Source: Sialis fuliginosa
Lineage: Eukaryota > Arthropoda > Insecta > Megaloptera > Sialidae
Length of the DNA stretch: 64,000 bases
Assembly (NCBI GenBank): GCA_961205875.1
Contig: OY540822.1
Coordinates: 11,968,501 to 12,032,500, forward strand
Direction of reading: 5' to 3'
Shown here one piece after another: positions 38,349-48,270 of the stretch. Below the pieces are notes generated by a model, which saw only the letters and a program-made list of their open reading frames with translations, did not search any database and was not told where the DNA came from. The stretch's first letter is position 1, and each line of letters starts with the position of its first letter. Position numbers and translations under genes: made by a program.

Positions 38349-38823
38349 ACAGGATTACCCAATTTAAGTGTCCACCTCTTTTACCTTCTTATGGCGAAGT
38401 TCTATCGAAAAACATTTCAGACAAGAGTAACACGGTTTGGAAAGGGACATCTATGTATTGTGGTTAATTTTTCTTAAGGGTCAAAAATCTAGACAATCTA
38501 ATCGGCAAATTGCAGATAGGATAATATTAATGTCGATGGTATTCAATTTTATCAATTAACAAAATTAGTGTTGTGGTTTTTCGAAAAGTGAATTTACTGT
38601 GTTAGATTATATTTTAGGGAAAACTATTTCAAGCAAAATTTACTTATTAAAAATATGGAGTTCCCATTTAAAAAAATAGAGTTGACATTCAAATGGTCCT
38701 GAAAACGCCACCTTAAGAAAAAATAACTTCTCCAAATCGTGCAACTTTCGTCTGAAATGTTTTTCGATAGAACCTCGCCATAAAAAGTTAAAAGGGGCGA
38801 ACACTTAAAATGGGTTACCCTGT
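38349..38823. mobile_element. Non-autonomous TIR element, ACAGGGTAACCC type
   Basis: The left end ACAGGATTACCCAATTTAAG faces the right end TTAAAATGGGTTACCCTGT. The inverted repeats run about 110 bp, including TATCGAAAAACATTTCAGAC opposite GTCTGAAATGTTTTTCGATA. 475 bp, no coding capacity. Confidence 0.92.
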
Positions 38824-38828
38824 ATATT

Positions 38829-39437
38829 AATGTCTAGTAACTTAGCTCCGCTTTTTTTTGAAAAATATATAGATTGAACTGTATTGTGCTAGTGTTTTGT
38901 TCAAATCTGCTACTTCGAAAAATTCGTTATCGCCAATACAAAAAAAGGGCAGACTGAGGTAATATAAATACAAGGTAGTCTCAGTAATTCTTTGACCAAT
39001 CAGCGTTTACGTGGGAATTACGTCATTACAGGGATATATTCAAATGTTATAAATGTATAATTAGTATAGTAAAAATAGATTTATCAACGAAAATTGGAAC
39101 AGAGATAGTTTGGTACCTACACTTTAAGAAAACGATGAGTGCAGTTGCCATTTTGAAATTATTCGTGTAAAAACAGTTTTTCAACCCTTTCACCTTTGGT
39201 CGATTACACTCATCGGTGTCTTAAAGCGTCTATACCAATTTTCATTGATAAAGGAATTGTTGTTTTAAAAAAATCAATTTTTACTGTACTAATTTGTTTT
39301 GACGTTATTCCCACGTAAACGCTGATTGGTCAAGGAGCTATTGAGACTACCCTGTCTTTATATATCTTGAGTTAGCTCCTAACTTTTTATATGTATTTTT
39401 TTATTTCAAAAAAGGCGGAGTTTAGTCACTGGACATC
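38829..39437. mobile_element. TIR element carrying a nested insertion
   Basis: AATGTCTAGTAACTTAGCTC with CGCTTTTTTTTGAAA faces TTTCAAAAAAGGCGGAGTTT with AGTCACTGGACATC at the other end. A second complete TIR element (38970-39354) sits inside it. Without that insertion the host element is about 225 bp. Confidence 0.82.
38970..39354. mobile_element. Nested TIR element, ACAAGGTAGTCTCA type
   Basis: ACAAGGTAGTCTCAGTAATT, CTTTGACCAATCAGCGTTTA and CGTGGGAATTACGTCA face TGACGTTATTCCCACG, TAAACGCTGATTGGTCAAGG and ATTGAGACTACCCTGT. The inverted repeat continues inward (CGATGAGTG opposite CACTCATCG), so the 385-bp element is largely a hairpin. Confidence 0.93.
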
Positions 39438-40467
39438 ATTTATTATATAATACTTTATGTATATAGAAATGAAATAGTAAATAATAGATGTAAAAATATA
39501 AATACATTTTAATCTAATTCATAACACTAATAATACTTTTTTGGTAATAGGAAAGTATTACCTAATTAATTAAAAATGTCTAACTTTATATATTCGAAAT
39601 GTATTTATATACAAACAAAAATTTGTTCCTTTCTTTGAAATGTGTAAAATTTGTTTTCATGATATTATCTTCTTATTCTAGTATATATGTGTTGCATTTT
39701 ATAAAGATATGCATAAAGAAAATTGTTTCTTATATAAATCAATTTCAGCATGATGATATGATTTTATAGACTTCGATATGGTTCATATCCTGGAAAATCG
39801 TTTTACCAGTATACATTTTCTATTTGAAAACTATTTTTTTACAAATAATAGTCAATATCTACAATATCGATCATACTTTAATTTACAAATGCATTAATAT
39901 AATATGTATGTATGTATGTTAATAAAATAATACAAAATATTTATAATCGTTGTTATATAGGCCTAGATTGAATTTTAAAATATAATTTTGATTTCTGTTT
40001 TTCATTTCTAAATTATATTAGTAGTTTGGATATGTATTATAAATAATAACAATTCTAAAAAGCAATTTATCAAATTTAATCCTAAATTAATTTGATTGTA
40101 AAATTTGTATTTAAATTTTTACATAATAGTTAATGAAGAATATATGAGCTAGACTATTTTTAAATAATTTCCATCTGAATACACATTATTATCGAGAATA
40201 TTCACTAATTTTCATTAGAGTATATTATTTTACCACCATAACAAGTCAAATATTACTGTTATCTCTGAAAAAAAATTCCTGAAAATTTTGATTTGCGTAT
40301 ATTAACAGTTCTATTATTTTTTTTTTTAATTTAGCTATCAAATTAACTGAATTTTATTTAATTATAAAAATAGTCTAGCTGTGTTACAATAGAATACGGT
40401 GTTTTTATAATAGCATGCAATTTTAACAATTAACTTCCTAATAATAACTTGAATTTCTATTTGATAG
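39438..40467. other. AT-rich stretch downstream of the DIP gene
   Basis: No gene or repeat recognised. It could contain distal 3' UTR if the poly(A) signal at 40468 is not the only one used. A short ATGT repeat occurs at 39903-39918. Confidence 0.45.
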
Positions 40468-40643
40468 TTTATTCACTTCTTCGATATTTTCTTCATTCAA
40501 TTTTTGGCACATAATTCCAGTAACGACTGCTAGGGTTTACTAGTTGGTGCAATGAACAGAGCGGCAAACTCATTACATTATATTAATGCTCTTTCCTATG
40601 CATCTAAAACTGAACCATAGCACTTGCCACTGTTTAATTTTAT
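40468..40643 (-). other. Presumed 3' UTR of the DIP gene with poly(A) signal
   Basis: The sequence after the stop codon stays less AT-rich than the surroundings down to about 40500. A canonical AATAAA on the minus strand lies at 40473-40468, about 170 nt past the stop. Another AATAAA overlaps the stop region (near 40643) but is too close to be the main signal. The true cleavage site is unknown, and the UTR could extend further. Confidence 0.5.
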
Positions 40644-40735
40644 TTAAAAAGCATAGCAGAAATGTGAAAAAGCATAATATGTACAAACTATAACAACTGT
40701 GCTCTTCAAATCGGGTGTAGGGCTACCAAAAGATC
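40644..40735 (-). CDS. DIP/lachesin-family Ig protein, terminal coding exon with hydrophobic C-terminus
   Basis: Terminal coding exon. The acceptor is AATTTTTCAG (AG at 40737-40736), and phase 1 matches the preceding exon. It encodes (G)SFGSPTPDLK followed by STVVIVCTYYAFSHFCYAF and TAA at 40646-40644. A hydrophilic Gly/Ser/Pro segment followed by a hydrophobic tail of about 19 residues that ends the protein is the layout of a GPI-attachment signal, as expected for DIPs, which are reported as GPI-linked surface proteins. The tail contains a His and several Tyr, so it is less hydrophobic than a classical signal. The less AT-rich sequence continues into the presumed 3' UTR. The evidence is splice-site quality, matched phase, a sensible C-terminus and position. 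The exon is not recognised by conserved residues, so an alternative terminal exon remains possible. Confidence 0.75.
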
Positions 40736-41092
40736 CTGAAAAATTATAATTACATATAAATACAATTTATTAAAATATATAATACAGAAAAATTCATTAT
40801 ACGAGTATTATACCAAGAATGCGTTAACCTCATTCTACCTGGCTATATCTTTTACCAGATTTAACTTTCGTGAAAAAGTATTTCAATAGTCTTTTAATTT
40901 AATAAAAGAATATAGAATTTGTTGAAAAAAATTTATTTTATAAAAATATCATGACGCATTTAAACAAAAAACTCTCTACCGGCCGCCGCGGCCGTTCGCA
41001 AATCAGCTGCCGCAGTGATCACACATTCGAATGTTTGTGTTAGATTTTGAAGTTTTTAGCTGTCGCCTTATTGTACTCATGTATATACAGAT

Positions 41093-41715
41093 GTATATAA
41101 AGTTAGCGGGGACTGGAGTCTCCTCGATCGCACGAAGGTCTTCGGGCATTAGATAGTCTTAAAGATAATAGTATAAGCTATATTTTGAAAAAAAACTGGA
41201 GTCTCCTCGATCGCGCCAAGCTGACATATTAACTATTCAACTTATTTGTTAAATTTTCAATTTAAATTTCTTAATAATAGCCGAAGGCGGTTACGAAGGT
41301 CTTCGGGCATTAGATAGTCTTAAAGATAATAGTGTAAGCTATATTTAAAAAAAAAACTGGAGTCTCCTCGATCGCGCCAAGCTGACATATTAACTATTCA
41401 ACTTACTTGTTAAATTTTCAATTTAAATTTCTTAATAATAGCCGAAGGCGTTTACGAAGGTTTTCGGGCATTAGATAGTCTTAAAGATAATAGTGTAAGC
41501 TATATTTTAAAAAAAGACTGGAGTCTCCTCGATCGCGCCAAGCTGACATATTAACTATTCAACTTATTTGTTAAATTTTCAATTTAAATTTCTTAATAAT
41601 AGCCAAAGGAGGTTACGAAGGTCTTCGGGCATTAGATAGTCTTAAAAAATTAGCTACAAAATCTCCACGTATTTTTTTTTGAAACCGCTATTAGGTCCCC
41701 GCTAACTTTATATAC
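41093..41715. mobile_element. TIR element with internal 161-bp tandem repeats
   Basis: TATATAAAGTTAGCGGGGAC at the left is mirrored exactly by GTCCCCGCTAACTTTATATA at the right. Between them about 3.4 units of a 161-bp repeat are tracked by ACTGGAGTCTCCTCGATCGC at 41195, 41356 and 41517. They also contain GAAGGTCTTCGGGCATTAGA with TAGTCTTAAAGATAATAG, and a CTGACATATTAACTATTCAA block. No coding capacity. It lies in the last intron of the DIP gene. Confidence 0.92.
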
Positions 41716-42680
41716 GTTATATACAGTAAGGTCTTTTTTTACGCGGTGCGATTTTTCATGCATATTTCCCTGTTTCAGCTTATGAGTAAACAATTTGTTA
41801 GTATTAAAATTTTTGTTAACAAATTTTCAAACAAAACGTAAAAATATGTCTCCGAAAGTAATACTGAGAAAATTTTGAAAAATTGAGAATATGTATAATA
41901 ATGCCAAGATAAGAAAATAATCTGCACTCATCGTATTTACTTTTCTTTTAATTTAAATCCAATTGTAGTTAAATTTAAAGCCAATTGCAGTTAAGTTTTA
42001 AATCCAATTGTTATTAAATAATTAATTAATACACTTTTCTTTAATGAAAATCAAATAAAATATTAATTCAAAATATTAAAGTGTTGTCGGCTTCTTAGGC
42101 CGCTAGACGTAAGATTGCTTACAAAATTGTAGAAAGAGGTTATCGACTAATTAAACAATTCATGGTTACATATTGAAATGTTAATTTAAAAAGATACAAA
42201 AGAAAATTTAATTTGAAATGGTCAAAACCTATTGTAAACATAATATCTATTGAATTCATTAACAGCTATATTGCAAATTCCTACAAAGTAGTTAGCTACT
42301 ATATAATATAGATAATTGTTAACCACAACATACGTATTAATTAGAATTTAAATTTAATTTCATTGCATTCTATGGATTCAAATTAAAATAAAATAATTTG
42401 GTCTATTATGCTATTCATGAACATTTGCGAATTTCTGTTTTACCATTAAAGCTTTTTGTCTGAATAAATGTTACCTAAAATAAATAATATGTAGGTACCT
42501 ACATAAAAAATAGTGAGTTTTTGTTTATAGGTAGCTAGATATGATTTTACGTATTATTTACGTACACAGGTTGTTCGCGAGGACCGCTTTAACTTTGTTA
42601 AAGAATTCGGTATTTTTCCGAAATGAATAGTAGCGGTGTTAAAAAAACAACTGATTGTCAAATTTCAAAGATATACATTA

Positions 42681-42790
42681 GATACTGGCACCAGTCTTGA
42701 ACAATACCCCAGTGTTGAACATTTTTAAATTAAATGTACTGAATTAAAAATATTTGTTGATATTTGATTAATTTTATTACTGGATGATTT
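42681..42790 (-). repeat. AGGTACTGG-family transposon, solo right end
   Basis: GATACTGGCACCAGTCTTGA, ACCCCAGTGTTGAACA and AATTAAATGTACTGAATTA match the right end of the family in reverse (compare 53030-53108). The remainder is missing. Confidence 0.8.
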
Positions 42791-43431
42791 AAATTAATTT
42801 AAATTTCTTAATTTATTATGTTTTGTGTGCATTGGCGTTGAATTTAGGGTATATTGGGGGGCGGGTCTTAAATTTTTCGGATCACGATAGTGACCCGACG
42901 TGAACGTAAACTATTTTATTTTTTTATATTCGCGGATTTAAATGTTTAAATATCCGTGATTAAAAAAAAAATTAGATGAAAAATAATGAAAATTATTATT
43001 TATGATGTTCCTTCTAATTTTCTTATCTTTAAATTGATTATTATAGAAAAATTTTAACTTTTCATAGAAATATCAACTCGAATACATACAAAAGATAATT
43101 TATTACATGATATATTAAATTTTGTCATATATGTATTTTGTTAAATGTATTTCTGTACGATTATTAGTTTCGGGGATACTAGTTTTCAAAAAATCTGTTT
43201 GTATTTATTGCTCCCGAGATTACCGTTCGAAAAAATTATGAGAAACAATTTTTGAATTATTATTTATGTGCGGCCCTCGAACAATTATAGGTTGTTTGTG
43301 CGGCCCGTGGAGCAATTTGGGTTGACCAGGAGTGGACTAAACTGAGTCAAAAAAGTCAAATCAATCATTCCGAATCTAGTTAGGTTAGGTTAAATGAATT
43401 TCAATATAAACCTGGTTAGTATTATAATTAC

Positions 43432-43644
43432 CTGACTGTTCATCATTAGGTTGATTAGGATATGCCATATCTAACGTTATTACTCCGGTTCCTAAATCCA
43501 GATGGTCATTTCCGCCTATAGATCGGCTTCCTCCATTTCCTTCCGGGTCTATAACACCGCTACTTTGTTCTAAAGATCCTGCTGCATTTCCAGCCATGGA
43601 TCCAGAAGATAGATCAACGGTTAATACTTTTGTTGAGAGTAATC
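43432..43644 (-). CDS. DIP/lachesin-family Ig protein, stalk exon (Gly/Ser/Asn-rich)
   Basis: Exon of 213 nt (71 codons), phase 1 to phase 1. The acceptor is TTTTAAG (AG at 43646-43645) and the donor GTAATT begins at 43431. It reads (G)LLSTKVLTVDLSSGSMAGN, then a low-complexity acidic and Gly/Ser/Asn-rich stretch ending NQPNDEQS-G. No Ig fold or cysteine is visible. The position and composition match the poorly conserved stalk between Ig3 and the C-terminal anchor of DIP proteins. Base composition is clearly less AT-rich than the flanking introns. If the donor were ignored, the frame would run on to a stop near 43385, so an intron-retained shorter isoform is formally possible. The next exon begins GA, which completes Gly with the terminal G. 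Confidence 0.88.
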
Positions 43645-44445
43645 CTTAAAATAATAATTAATACAATATTTAATATTTATAATATAATAATAATGATAAA
43701 GTAGTTTCGTTAAATAATAAATAATAAGATATTTTTAACAGAAATTCAGATTATCAATATAAATTCTTATATTTTTTTAACCTAAAGATAATTTTGAAAA
43801 ATAGATAACTGGGGTTATTTTTACCCGACTGCTCAATGCAAAAGGAGTTTATCAGTATGTGCCATGCTAGAGCCTAAACGGTTGAACCGATTTTCATAAA
43901 ATAAACGTTAAACGATTTCTTTTAATCCCGGGATTGCTATAGGGTATTTAAAACCCAAGACTGGGCGCGTAATAACATATTTTTTAAATACTAAATAATG
44001 ACTACTAGTTCATGTTATCATAGAAATAAATACAAATACAAACTGACAGAATTTTATAAATATTATCAATTTTAATGTTATTTTTTTATATAAACTATTT
44101 ATTATTTAACGTCACTACTTTATTATTATAATATATATTATATTATTTATATTTATTAAAAAAGGATTGTATTCATACAACTGAATTATTATTGTCAAAA
44201 AACATACATACAAATTTTGAAAAGATTAATAGAGCAGAAGAAAAATTGAGTAACAAATAATCAATAATTATCGTCAATATTAACATATTGACAATAAATA
44301 TTATTCATCATCGGGCCATAATATAACCTAATAATATTTTTACATAATAAATAAGATTTTTATTTATATTTCACCCTGTATAAATATCTCTGTTGAATTT
44401 ACTAGTATGGATTATATATTTTGTTACATATTTTTCCTAACTTAC
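43645..44445 (-). other. DIP intron, 0.8 kb
   Basis: Phase 1 GT-AG intron of 801 nt between the linker and stalk exons. It is very AT-rich, with many short TAATA/ATTAT runs. No repeat family from elsewhere in the window was recognised in it. Confidence 0.85.
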
Positions 44446-44493
44446 CATTTTTCTTTTCAGGGTATCGAGGAGGTGACGAAGGTAAAGGAATTT
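44446..44493 (-). CDS. DIP/lachesin-family Ig protein, short linker exon after Ig3
   Basis: Exon of 48 nt, phase 1 to phase 1. The acceptor is GTTTTCAG (AG at 44495-44494) and the donor GTAAGT begins at 44445. It encodes (E)IPLPSSPPRYPEKKN(G). In insect DIPs the Ig3 domain is followed directly by a YEIPLPS-type segment, so this Pro-rich exon fits the expected order. Joining the last G of the Ig3 exon to AA makes GAA (Glu), completing RLY-EIPLP. The exon is too short to stand out as an open frame and was found from the splice sites and the family motif. It carries no folded domain and likely begins the flexible membrane-proximal stalk. Confidence 0.93.
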
Positions 44494-44999
44494 CTGAAAA
44501 CATACGTATCCATGATAAAAATTTTATGCTTCAGTTGTCATATTCAAAAAAAGGTATAATATAACTAACTAACATATATTTTCCTCGTAATCAAATAATT
44601 TATTACAAAAAATTGTTTATTTTGAAAACGGTTATTATACAATTTTATATTATTTATACATATGCATTACATTCCTAATAACCCTCGAGTAACAACGTAG
44701 CAATCAAATTTAAAATTAAAATTTTGAATTCCGTTTTCTTCCAGTTTTCAAAATATACAATCAGATTATTACAAAATATAAAGTATCTGACTTAACATGT
44801 TTTTTTGGGAAATATTGATAACTGTGGATTTATAGATTACAGAAATTAAACAATAACATAAAAAAAATTGCTGCCTAGACTTAAACAAACGATCTTAAAG
44901 ATTTTTGGCAAGCTAAATTGCTCAATTATCTCAGGTTGATTTTGGTTATATTTATTAGTATAATAAGGTTTCTTTTTACGCGAATTTGAAGTTACGTGC

Positions 45000-45745
45000 T
45001 GCGATGGGGGAGAGGGGAGACGCTCTGATAACCACATTGAAAAACAAATAAATCAAAAAGTCACATAATAATTTTTGTTAAATTTTAGGAGACCTATCTA
45101 AATATAAGTGAAAAAAAATGTGAGTACACTTTTCAGTCTATGGGAAGGGGGTCCAAAATTTTTTTGACAGTGTTCGTTATAATCTTCAGTGAAAGTACTA
45201 ATTAAAAGTTAATTTTTGAAGATTTTTTTGAATCGATAGTTTAGAAAATAGTGGAGGGGGGTGCTCTGATAACACAAATATATAGTTACTAAAGGGTTAA
45301 AATCAAAAGGTCTTACTTTTTTGTTGCATTTTAGGAGATATGGGATAGATAAAAAAATGAATATTTTTCAGTATATGGGAAGAGGGTCCGAAATATTTTT
45401 TCTTTCAAAAATGTCCATATACATTGGTAGAAAGGTTAACTTGGGCCAAGAAATCCTTGTTTTCTATATAACGAAAAAAATATTTTCTTAATTTAAGAAA
45501 TACTCTTAATCCAGAAAATTGTTGTTTCCATTTAAAGAAATATTGTTGAACGAAAACAATAATATACTTGGATTAAGAATAAATTCTTATATTAAGAAAA
45601 TATTGTTTTCGTTATATATAAAACAAGATTTTCTTGGTCCAAGTCACTTTTCTACCTGTGTACCAAATTTCATCTTAACCGGTATAAAATTTATATAGAA
45701 GCGAAACTATAAGGATTCCTAATTTTCCACGGAACCCTAAAAATC
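45000..45745. repeat. Degenerate two-unit repeat split by a fold-back element
   Basis: Two units of about 240 bp share CGCTCTGATAACCACA / TGCTCTGATAACACA, TTTTAGGAGA, and CAGTCTATGGGAAGGGGGTC / CAGTATATGGGAAGAGGGTC. After the fold-back at 45420-45662 the sequence continues CATCTTAACCGGTATAAA to CCACGGAACCCTAAAA, wording often found in insect transposon tails. Confidence 0.65.
45420..45662. mobile_element. Fold-back miniature element near the Ig3 exon donor
   Basis: TACATTGGTAGAAAGGTTAA, CTTGGGCCAAGAAATCCTTG and ATATAACGAAAAAAATATTT face the complements AAATTCTTATATTAAGAAAA, CGTTATATATAAAACAAG and TTCTTGGTCCAAGTCACTTT ending TCTACCTGTGTA. The whole 243 bp is one imperfect hairpin. It ends 134 bp inside the intron from the Ig3 donor. 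Confidence 0.9.
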
Positions 45746-45796
45746 ATGTTAAATGCAGATAGCAATGATATACGCCTAAATATGAATAATCCTTAC

Positions 45797-46081
45797 CATA
45801 AAGCCTAATGGAGCCCTCTGTCTCCCCGAGAGAATTCTTGGAAACACATCTATAGTTACCGAAATCCCCGGCTTGAATATTTCTGACTGTTAGCTTCATG
45901 TCAGTTTTATAACTGTGCTCCGTTAAATCTGTGTTATACTTCTTAGTTGTAAGCAGCATGACGTTGTCATAGACCCAGTAGCTAATCGCTCTCGGGTACG
46001 CTTCTGTATGACAATCAATCGTGACATCTGTACCAGCTGGTGCCCCGACCAGCTGGTTGGGAACCCATATCATTGGAGAAA
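45797..46081 (-). CDS. DIP/lachesin-family Ig protein, exon encoding Ig domain 3
   Basis: Internal exon, 285 nt (95 codons), phase 1 to phase 1. The acceptor is GTTCCAG (AG at 46083-46082) and the donor is GTAAGG at 45796-45791. The protein begins (F)SPMIWVPNQLVGAPAGTD and contains a complete Ig fold. VTIDCHTEAYP holds the B-strand Cys, ISYWVYDN the C-strand Trp, and GDFGNYRCVSKNSLGETEG the D-x-G-x-Y-x-C motif of the F strand. It ends in SIRLY-G. The PNQLVGAP, CHTEA and CxxKNSLGE blocks are characteristic of Ig3 in the DIP group of the lachesin/neurotrimin-like family, whose members bind Dpr partners at neuronal surfaces. I did not assign an individual DIP paralogue. The acceptor lies at the start of a 370-bp tandem duplication (46086-46830), so its polypyrimidine side is duplicated sequence. 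Confidence 0.96.
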
Positions 46082-46085
46082 CTGG

Positions 46086-46830
46086 AACATGTCAATTGAA
46101 CTGTTTCAAAAAAGAAACAACAACTTTTAAAGATTATAGTTTTTTGTTTGCAGTTTCCGATATCTCAACTCTTTCTTTTTATTATCTAATGATTATTTGT
46201 AACTTTGTTTCGTAACTTCTGTTTTGCAAAAAAAAAATATAGTATTAATTAAACTTATAATTGCAAACATATATACAGGTTGGGCATTTAAAGTGTTACA
46301 GATTTTTATTTCAGAACCATCGCATATTTGAAAAAAATGCTTGGTTGTAAGGGGGTAATCGAATAGTAATATTTATTTTTTATTTTAACGTGGGTCAATA
46401 TCATTTTTTTTAAATTGGAATCTATAGTTTTTATTTAATAATCTTATTCTACGAGAACATGTCAATTGAACTGTTTCAAAATGGAAACAACAACTTTTAA
46501 AGATTATAGTTTTTTGTTTGCAGTTTCCGATATCTCAACTCTTTCTTTTTATTATTATCATCTAATGATTATTTGTAACTTTCTTTCGTAACTTCTGTTT
46601 TGCAAAAAAATATAGTATTAATTAAACTTTTAATTGCAAACATATATACAGGATGGAGCATTTCAAGTGTTACAGTTTCTTATTTCAGAACCATCGCATA
46701 TTTGAAAAAAATGCTTGGTTGTAAGGGGGTAATCGAATAGTAATATTTATTTTTTATTTTAACGTGGGTCAATATCATTTTTTTTAAATTGGAATATATA
46801 GTTTTTATTTAATAATCTTATTCTATGAGA
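46086..46830. repeat. Tandem duplication, 370 bp x 2, starting at the Ig3 splice acceptor
   Basis: AACATGTCAATTGAACTGTT starts at 46086 and 46456, and the two copies are nearly identical throughout (TTTGCAGTTTCCGATATCTC, GCTTGGTTGTAAGGGGGTAA, AACGTGGGTCAATATCATTT). A diverged third copy lies at 48628-48900. The first copy begins 2 bp from the AG of the Ig3 acceptor, so on the minus strand the sequence leading into the splice site is duplicated. Confidence 0.93.
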
Positions 46831-47412
46831 AAAAACACGAACTTTTTTTTTCAAGAATTTTTTACTTAGAAATCACAAACGTGCAAAAAAGTACAAAATA
46901 AAAAAATGTTTATTTTGGTCTAATAAAACTTGGAACGTAAAATAAATAGAAAAAGTTTTTAAAATTTTCTTCTCCAAGTTTTACTAGACCAAAATAAACA
47001 TTTTTTTCTAAAGTTATAGTCATTTTGACTATACTCTTAACCAGACTATGTTTTTTATGTCTTACTTCGAATTTGAGTTCCAAAAATTTGCAAAAAATAA
47101 AAATAAATAATGTATATCGATTTTGAGAGCATACACGGTCCATGATAAATTTTTTTACGACATGTAATTAATGGCTTTTGTAGACCAGACTTTTCTCTTT
47201 AATTTGCTTTTTTTGTATCGCTGTTCGATGATTTTTGACCGATTTATTTACAATTACAATTAAAACGCATATATACAGTAACACTTCGCAATAAGTGAAA
47301 AACGTCGGTATATGAATTAAGGCTTTTTTTTAACCTCGTGAGTGCCTGTAAAAAACTACGTACTATGTACTAATATATATTAAGTGTGCAATAAAACTAA
47401 GTCAATGTTTAC

Positions 47413-47419
<7 letters not shown>

Positions 47420-47454
<35 letters not shown>
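47420..47454. repeat. (TA)n microsatellite
   Basis: About 18 TA units immediately before the first of the nested palindromes. Similar runs lie at about 47742-47771 and 48408-48432. Confidence 0.95.
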
Positions 47455-47459
<5 letters not shown>

Positions 47460-47718
47460 AATATACCTTTTGTAGGGGTTTTTTTATAGGTCAAAATTGT
47501 AATTAAAATACCAATTCCATAGTTCAAATCATTTTAATTAACAGCGCTATCTTTTAATTTTCAACATATTGACTTCATCAGAAATAATACAATCCTTCCT
47601 ATAATATGTTGAAAATTAAAAGATAGCGCTGTTAATTAAAATGATTTGAACTATGGAATTGGTATTTTAATTACAATTTTGACCTATAAAAAAACCCCTA
47701 CAAAAGGTATATTTAAAT
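47455..47718. repeat. Inverted repeat 1 with a hammerhead-like motif on the minus strand
   Basis: Perfect-looking 116-bp arms (47455-47570 and 47603-47718) around a 32-bp spacer. On the minus strand the left arm plus spacer reads CTGATGAAG (from 47581), GAAAATTAA, a loop containing AGCGCTG, then TTAATTA. AATTAA and TTAATT pair, and ATTT before CTGATGA pairs with AAAT after the presumed cleavage site. The stem II equivalent is weak. The plus-strand arm lacks CTGATGA, so only one motif is present. Confidence 0.85.
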
Positions 47719-47805
47719 AATATCAAGATGGTCATATATATTAATACTTATATATATATATATATATATATTCGTATTCATATATATGACCATTATTCTT
47801 GATAA
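47719..47805. repeat. Small palindrome around a (TA)n run between two larger palindromes
   Basis: AATATCAAGATGGTCATATA with TATTAATAC faces GTATTCATATATATGACCAT with TATTCTTGATAATATT across a TA run. It is probably an insertion-site duplication or an end of the flanking elements. Confidence 0.7.
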
Positions 47806-47869
47806 TATTTAACATACCATTTCTAGGGGTTTTTATTAAAGGTCAAAAAATAATTAAATACTAAAATAT

Positions 47870-47945
47870 AGTTCCAATCATATTTAATTATCAGCGCTTT
47901 TTTTTATAATTTTCGACAATTTTTTGTCTTCATCAGAATTGGACA
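47870..47945 (-). ncRNA. Candidate type I hammerhead ribozyme (minus strand, mirrored arm)
   Basis: This is the inverted counterpart of the plus-strand candidate in the other arm of the same palindrome. CTGATGA is read from 47936 to 47930 and GAAA from 47914 to 47911, with the same stem II and stem III sequences. Because both arms are near-identical, their presence is not independent evidence of function. Confidence 0.45.
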
Positions 47946-48270
47946 AACATAATTCTATAAGAAATATACATAAATGAGCAAAAAACATAATTAGATGACT
48001 AGATATTAACAGATTACAAATATTTTTTAAGAAAACTTACTCTTTAAATAGTTAAATGTGTACAAATATGCAGGTACAAATCCATGCGTATTACATCAAA
48101 ATTTAAAATGGATTTTTGATGTAATACGCATGGATTTGTACCTGCATATTTGTACACATTTAACTATTTAAAGAGTAAGTTTTCTTAAAAAATATTTGTA
48201 ATCTGTTAATATCTAGTCATCTAATTATGTTTTTTGCTCATTTATGTATATTTCTTATAGAATTATGTTT

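Larger units (their letters stand above)
40736..43431 (-). other. DIP intron between stalk exon and terminal exon
   Basis: Phase 1 GT-AG intron of 2,696 nt. From its 3' end it contains a GC-rich island with a possible 27-nt cassette exon (40980-41006), a terminal-inverted-repeat element with internal tandem repeats (41093-41715), and a fragment of the AGGTACTGG family (42681-42790). Near 43260-43340 is a short stretch with GCGGCCCGTGGAGCAA wording typical of hAT-type transposon ends. The remainder is AT-rich with nothing recognisable. Confidence 0.75.
44494..45796 (-). other. DIP intron, 1.3 kb
   Basis: Phase 1 GT-AG intron of 1,303 nt directly downstream of the Ig3 exon. Between about 45000 and 45745 it holds a two-unit degenerate repeat and a fold-back element (45420-45662), both described separately. 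The part nearest the linker exon (44494-44980) is plain AT-rich sequence. Confidence 0.85.

Noticed and set aside
41093..41715. Regularly spaced repeats considered as a CRISPR array
   Set aside because: Units are contiguous 161-bp tandem repeats without unique spacers, inside a transposon with inverted ends, in a eukaryotic intron.
43261..43345. GCGGCCC-containing stretch considered as a coding exon
   Set aside because: The wording (TGTGCGGCCCGTGGAGCAAT, TTGGGTTGACCAGGAGTGGA) is typical of hAT-type transposon ends, and no frame continues into the DIP gene.
46021..46215. Plus-strand open frame antisense to the Ig3 exon
   Set aside because: Shadow of the conserved minus-strand coding sequence, with no motif of its own.
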